The position numbers were made by a program, and so were the translations under genes. Source: Thermoplasmata archaeon (lineage in GTDB: Archaea; Thermoplasmatota; Thermoplasmata; UBA184). From it: 10,332 nucleotides of DNA. Location: contig JASHUP010000176.1 of NCBI GenBank assembly GCA_030039915.1, positions 1 to 10,332 on the forward strand, written 5' to 3'. Position 1 is the first letter of the stretch; each line of letters begins with the position of its first letter. Below, one piece after another: positions 6,843 through 10,332 of the stretch. The notes below the pieces were generated by a model, which searched no databases, was not told where the DNA came from, and saw only the letters and a list, made by a program, of their open reading frames with translations.

Positions 6843-9149
6843 ATGCCGTCGCGCCCAGACACTCCTCGGAGGTCTTCTCGCGGTCCCTCGGGTGCTGAGC
6901 GCTCGGTCCCGCTCGAGGAAACGGCTCTCGACCTCCCGCTGCAGGGGGTCCTTCGGGCCGACGGAATCGCCTCGCTCTATCCTCCGCAGGCCGCCGCGGC
7001 CGAGCCGGTCCTCGCCGGTAGGAGCGTGCTGCTGGCCTGTCCGACGGCGAGCGGGAAATCGCTCGTCGCCTACCTCGCCCTTCTTCGCGCGGTCCGCGAG
7101 CACCGGACCGGGCTCTACCTCGTGCCCTTGCGGGCGCTCGCCCACGAGAAAGTCGAAGAGCTCGAAAAGTTCGAAGAGCTCGGTCTCAAGGTCGGTATCT
7201 CGATCGGCGACTTCGACCTACCGGCGGAAAAGCTCGAGAAGCTCGACGTGCTCGTCGCAACCAGCGAAAAGGCGGACGGGCTCCTCCGTCGGGGAAGCCC
7301 CTGGCTGGACCGGCTCGGCGTCGTGGTCGCCGACGAGGTGCACCTCCTCCGCGACCCGGAGCGCGGACCGACCCTCGAGGTGAGCCTGACCCGCCTTCGG
7401 CGCAATTACCCGGACCTCCAGATCGTCGCGCTCTCGGCCACCGTGAGCAACTCGGAAGAGGTCGCCGAATGGCTCGGAGCCGACCATATCGCTTCGGAGT
7501 TCCGTCCCGTTCCGCTGAAGTTCGGAGTCTACTATGACGGGCGGATCACGTTCACCGACCTGTCGGTCCGGGACGTTTCCCCCCCCGGTGAGGCGGTGCC
7601 CCGGCTCGTCCGCACCGTCGTCGAGGAAGGTGGCCAGGCGCTCGTGTTCGTGAACAGTCGGAAATCGAGCGAGCAGCTCGCCGAATCCCTGATCCCGACC
7701 GTACGCGGCCTCCTCGCGACGGAAGAACGAGCGCGGGCGAAGGCCGCAGCCGCGGAGCTCTCGACGATCTCCGACGAGGAGACCGAGGGCATCCGACGGC
7801 TCACCGGCCTACTTCCGAACGGGGTCGCCTTCCACAACGCATCGCTCACCAACCCCGAGCGTCGCGTGGTGGAGCATGCGTTTCGGGACCGTGCGCTCAA
7901 GGTCCTCGTGGCGACTCCCACCCTGGCCGCGGGCATCAACCTCCCGGCCCGCCGAGTGATCGTCCGCGACACGAACCGCTACGACGATCGGCTCGGCGTG
8001 CAGGCGCCGATCCCCGTGATGGAAGTCCATCAGATGCTGGGTCGCGCGGGTCGGCCGCGCTACGACCCCGTGGGGGAGGCCCTCCTGCTCGCTCGGACTC
8101 CGGAGGACGAGGACCGGATGATGGATCGGTACCTCTCCGCGACCCCCGAGGCGATCCAGAGCCGACTCGCGGCCGAACCGGCCCTGAGGATGCATCTGCT
8201 CGCGCTGGTCGCGAGCGGAGCGGTCACGACCAACTCCGACCTCGAGGGATTCTTCGCCGCCACCTTCTACGGTCGAACCCTCCCGCTTTCCGAGCTGCAC
8301 AGTAAGGTCGCGACGGTCCGACGCTTCCTCGAGCGGAACGACCTGCTCGTGCCCGGCGACGCGCTCCGTGCGACGCGGTTCGGCGAGATGACGAGCCAGC
8401 TGTACCTCGACCCATTGAGCGCGATCGTACTGCGCGATGTACTGACCCGTGCCCCCATTGGTGTCGGGGTCTTTCCGCTCCTTGCCGCGGTGGCCGCCAC
8501 GCCCGACCTGCCTCCGCTGTTCTTGCGACGGGGCGAAGAGGCTGACCTCTTGAGCCGGTTCTCGGACGAGGCCGAGGAGCTCCTAGTAAAACCGGAAGAG
8601 GACCCGCTCCACCTGGACCTCGAGGCCTTTCTCTCGACCCTCAAGACCGCCGCCGTCCTGGAGGCATGGGTCGCCGAGGAGCCGATCGTCGAGATCACCC
8701 AGCGCTACGGCATCGGCGCCGGGGACCTGCGCTCCAAGGTGGAGGATGCCGACTGGTTGCTCTTCGCCGCCGGCCGACTCGCCACCGTGTTCCAGCGCCG
8801 AGTCGGGCGTTCGATCGACGATCTATCGTTCCGCGTCCGCTACGGAGTCCGCGAGGAGCTGCTCGACCTCGTGCGGCTCCGCGGGATCGGCCGGGTTCGG
8901 GCGCGGCTTCTCTACCGTGCTGGATTTGCCGACCGGGAATCGTTGCGGAGCGCTCCGATCGACCGGATCGAGCAGGCGCTGCGTTCGCGCCGGCTCGCGG
9001 AAATGGTCGTGAGCCAGCTCAAGCCACGTCCCGGAGGTGGTCGAGAGCCGCCCGGTCCGGCTCCGAGCCCTCCCCGGAAAGCCCCGGAGCGGACGTCCCG
9101 CTCCACGGTCCGTCGCTTGGACGACTTCCCAGACGATGGGTCGTCGTGA
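6843..9149 (+). CDS. hel308: Hel308-type Ski2-like DNA helicase
   Basis: A 768-residue superfamily 2 helicase of the Hel308/Ski2-like type, an ATP-dependent 3'-to-5' DNA helicase implicated in handling stalled forks and recombination in archaea. The motifs are all present: Q-like LYPPQ (45-49), Walker A CPTASGKS (66-73), Ia LVPLRALAHEK (93-103), DEVH (164-167), LSAT (197-200), LVFVNSRKS (267-275), VATPTLAAGINLPAR (356-370) and HQMLGRAGRPRYD (396-408). A winged helix follows (to about 500). The ratchet domain contains KTAAVLEAWVAEEP (601-614) and YGIGAGDLRSKVEDADWLL (622-640), and the helix-hairpin-helix contains RLRGIGRVRARLL (678-690). The disordered tail (727-768) ends in VRRLDDFPDD, similar to a PCNA-interacting box. 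The start is the ATG at 6843, 21 bases after the ACAD-like stop, without a clear ribosome site. The tail overlaps the opposing Orc gene. Confidence 0.93.
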   Translation: MPSRPDTPRRSSRGPSGAERSVPLEETALDLPLQGVLRADGIASLYPPQAAAAEPVLAGRSVLLACPTASGKSLVAYLALLRAVREHRTGLYLVPLRALAHEKVEELEKFEELGLKVGISIGDFDLPAEKLEKLDVLVATSEKADGLLRRGSPWLDRLGVVVADEVHLLRDPERGPTLEVSLTRLRRNYPDLQIVALSATVSNSEEVAEWLGADHIASEFRPVPLKFGVYYDGRITFTDLSVRDVSPPGEAVPRLVRTVVEEGGQALVFVNSRKSSEQLAESLIPTVRGLLATEERARAKAAAAELSTISDEETEGIRRLTGLLPNGVAFHNASLTNPERRVVEHAFRDRALKVLVATPTLAAGINLPARRVIVRDTNRYDDRLGVQAPIPVMEVHQMLGRAGRPRYDPVGEALLLARTPEDEDRMMDRYLSATPEAIQSRLAAEPALRMHLLALVASGAVTTNSDLEGFFAATFYGRTLPLSELHSKVATVRRFLERNDLLVPGDALRATRFGEMTSQLYLDPLSAIVLRDVLTRAPIGVGVFPLLAAVAATPDLPPLFLRRGEEADLLSRFSDEAEELLVKPEEDPLHLDLEAFLSTLKTAAVLEAWVAEEPIVEITQRYGIGAGDLRSKVEDADWLLFAAGRLATVFQRRVGRSIDDLSFRVRYGVREELLDLVRLRGIGRVRARLLYRAGFADRESLRSAPIDRIEQALRSRRLAEMVVSQLKPRPGGGREPPGPAPSPPRKAPERTSRSTVRRLDDFPDDGSS

Positions 9150-10224
9150 CCCACTCGTCGACCGGCGTGAGCACGCGTACCACGGAGAGCGTACCTCCGT
9201 CTCCTCCGGGCCGTATCTCTCGACGGACGTACCCCGCCTGCTCCAAGCGGACGATCCGCCGCCAGAGGGTGGTGGTCGGCAGCGGCCGAACGCCCTGGGC
9301 GCGGGCGAGCTCCGCCTCGAGGCGCTTCACGTCGGCGAGGCGCGCCGGCCGACCCTGAGCGGCGAACCCGATCGCCCGTACCACATGGGGTTCGACCGAA
9401 ACCCCGCTCCGCCGGATCGAGTCGAGCACGTCGGCCCCCTCCCGGAACGAGGTCCCGAAGATTTCGCGACGAACGAGGTCCATCGCGCGACGCGCGCCGC
9501 CTCCCTCCTCGACCGCGCGTCGAACGATCTCCTCCGCGAATCCCGCGGGTGAGGGGTGGCCGACCGCCCGCTCCACCCGGTCTCGGACGATCTCGCGGAG
9601 GGCGACGAGCTCGTACGGGGGGACCGATACGAACGGCGAGAGCGTTACCCGAACGTCCAGGGCGCGTTCAACGCCCACGAGCCCCTCGACCGTACCCGCC
9701 ACGATGGTCCAGAGCGGTGGGAGTCCGCTCTCGCCCTCGGGCAGGAAGCGGTCGGGCTCGGCAAAGCCCCGCAGCACCGGACCGAGGTCCGGGCTCCCGA
9801 GGCCCACGTCGTCCAGAACGACCACGGTCGGTCGCCCCTCGCGCCGAAGGCGTCGGAGCAGGCCGGCGAGGATCTCCGGGGCGGGGAACCCGCGCCCGTC
9901 GAAGCCGTCGTCGAGCCGCTGGAGGAGAGCGGTCACCACTCCGTGGGGGCCCTTCAGAAACGGAACCCGAACCGAGAGGACCCGCGGAAACGGCTCGCCC
10001 CGGGCCGCGCGCACTCGGTCGGCGACCTCGCGCGCGGCGCGACGAGCGACGGTGGAGGTTCCGGACCCGGACGGGCCCGCGACCCCGACGAGCCACGGCC
10101 CGGGCGTGCCGGGCGTAGGGGGGTCGAGCCGGCGAACCACCTCCGCCACTTCTCGGGCGCGCCCGAGCGCGACGGGCGGGAGCCACTCTCGGGCGAGGAC
10201 CTCGGCATGCGCGGTCGGCTGCAT
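9019..10224 (-). CDS. Orc1/Cdc6-like AAA+ protein with altered Walker A
   Basis: A 401-residue AAA+ protein with the architecture of archaeal Orc1/Cdc6 initiators, which bind origins and help load MCM. The Walker A region is AGPSGSGTST (49-58): the position of the invariant Lys is Thr56, encoded ACC. Walker B is VVVLDD (134-139), with Asp in place of the usual DE. The sensor 1 region TIVAGT (173-178) lacks the typical Asn, while GGGARRAMDLVRRE (241-254) is a good sensor 2 helix. A C-terminal winged helix is seen at about 310-358 (TTTLWRRIVRLEQAGYVR, 317-334). Residues about 360-401 are low complexity and lie in the overlap with the Hel308 gene. It may be a non-hydrolysing paralogue or a DNA-binding regulator rather than an active loader. 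The ATG at 10224 follows a well-placed TATA box, supporting a leaderless mRNA. Confidence 0.8.
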   Translation of the reverse strand: MQPTAHAEVLAREWLPPVALGRAREVAEVVRRLDPPTPGTPGPWLVGVAGPSGSGTSTVARRAAREVADRVRAARGEPFPRVLSVRVPFLKGPHGVVTALLQRLDDGFDGRGFPAPEILAGLLRRLRREGRPTVVVLDDVGLGSPDLGPVLRGFAEPDRFLPEGESGLPPLWTIVAGTVEGLVGVERALDVRVTLSPFVSVPPYELVALREIVRDRVERAVGHPSPAGFAEEIVRRAVEEGGGARRAMDLVRREIFGTSFREGADVLDSIRRSGVSVEPHVVRAIGFAAQGRPARLADVKRLEAELARAQGVRPLPTTTLWRRIVRLEQAGYVRREIRPGGDGGTLSVVRVLTPVDEWVTTTHRLGSRPSDGPWSGTSAPGLSGEGSEPDRAALDHLRDVA

Positions 10225-10244
10225 GAGTGGATGAATAACTATGG

Positions 10245-10256
10245 ATTATAAGAATA
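10245..10256 (-). promoter_or_regulatory. TATA box for the Orc1/Cdc6-like gene
   Basis: Read on the minus strand the sequence is TATTCTTATAAT, centred about 25 bases before the ATG at 10224. It stands in the most AT-rich stretch of an otherwise GC-rich window (about 10229-10263). The spacing predicts transcription starting at or within a few bases of the start codon. Its TTATAA core is palindromic, so it could also drive rightward transcription starting near 10275. Confidence 0.55.
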
Positions 10257-10293
10257 CTGTTTACCCGCCCCTACGACCGCTGAAAAGTGCTAA

Positions 10294-10316
10294 GCCCCCG
10301 GGAGCATCGCGGGGGC
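10294..10316. other. GC-rich stem-loop upstream of the Orc1/Cdc6-like gene
   Basis: GCCCCCG (10294-10300) and CGGGGGC (10310-10316) form a perfect 7-base-pair stem with a 9-base loop. On the minus strand the stem is followed by TTAGCACTTTTC, which could make it a terminator for a gene beyond the right edge. On the + strand it sits just before an ATG at 10318, so it could instead lie in the leader of a rightward gene, or be part of an RNA gene. The window ends at 10332, which prevents a choice. Confidence 0.4.
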
Positions 10317-10332
10317 GATGGCTGCCGCGACT

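Noticed and set aside
5907..7145. 412-codon minus-strand open frame
   Set aside because: Antisense to the ACAD-like and Hel308 genes, with low-complexity Arg/Gly/Glu composition and no recognisable fold.
7153..7182. Repeated TCGAAGAGCTCG in the Hel308 gene
   Set aside because: It encodes two EEL turns of a charged helix (VEELEKFEEL) next to motif Ia. Two copies arising from codon bias are not a meaningful repeat.
1..10332. A defence system, prophage, transposon or CRISPR array
   Set aside because: No transposase, integrase, nuclease or toxin motif, no regularly spaced repeats and no terminal inverted repeats were seen. The helicase has full Hel308 architecture, not that of a defence helicase.

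Overview
The window is GC-rich DNA from an archaeon, most likely a high-GC relative of Thermoplasmatota or another euryarchaeal lineage. The evidence is the gene content: a Hel308-type Ski2-like helicase, an Orc1/Cdc6-type AAA+ protein, an archaeal NEMF/Rqc2-type protein and a small HVO_0476-like (COG1326-type) zinc-finger protein. Several genes also have a TATA-like box about 25 bases before the start codon, as expected for leaderless archaeal transcripts. The lineage is an inference; no rRNA is present.

Layout. Bases 1-723 hold the 3' part of a SAM-dependent methyltransferase on the + strand whose frame stays open to the left edge. A 137-base convergent gap (724-860) shows nothing recognisable. 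Two glycosyltransferase family 2 genes are divergent (861-1802 minus, 1921-2997 plus). With the methyltransferase they look like the edge of a surface-glycan or glycolipid cluster. From 3063 onward come housekeeping genes: the zinc-finger protein (+), an NEMF/Rqc2 homologue (-, 3698-5608), a divergent acyl-CoA dehydrogenase-like gene (+, 5682-6821), a Hel308-type helicase (+, 6843-9149) and an Orc1/Cdc6-like gene (-, 9019-10224). The last 108 bases hold the Orc promoter and a GC-rich stem-loop.

The genes fall into functional groups: glycan modification (methyltransferase and two GT2s), ribosome-associated quality control (NEMF), lipid or acyl-CoA oxidation (the ACAD-like gene) and replication/repair (Hel308 facing Orc1/Cdc6). 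No mobile element, CRISPR array, tRNA or rRNA was seen.

The most unusual points are these. (1) The Orc1/Cdc6-like protein has an otherwise good Walker A motif in which the invariant lysine is threonine. (2) Two convergent gene pairs overlap tail to tail by 199 and 131 bases, and in both the overlap begins where a recognisable domain ends. (3) The Hel308 tail in one overlap carries a PIP-like motif. (4) The ACAD-like protein keeps the catalytic Glu but lacks two conserved FAD-contact segments.
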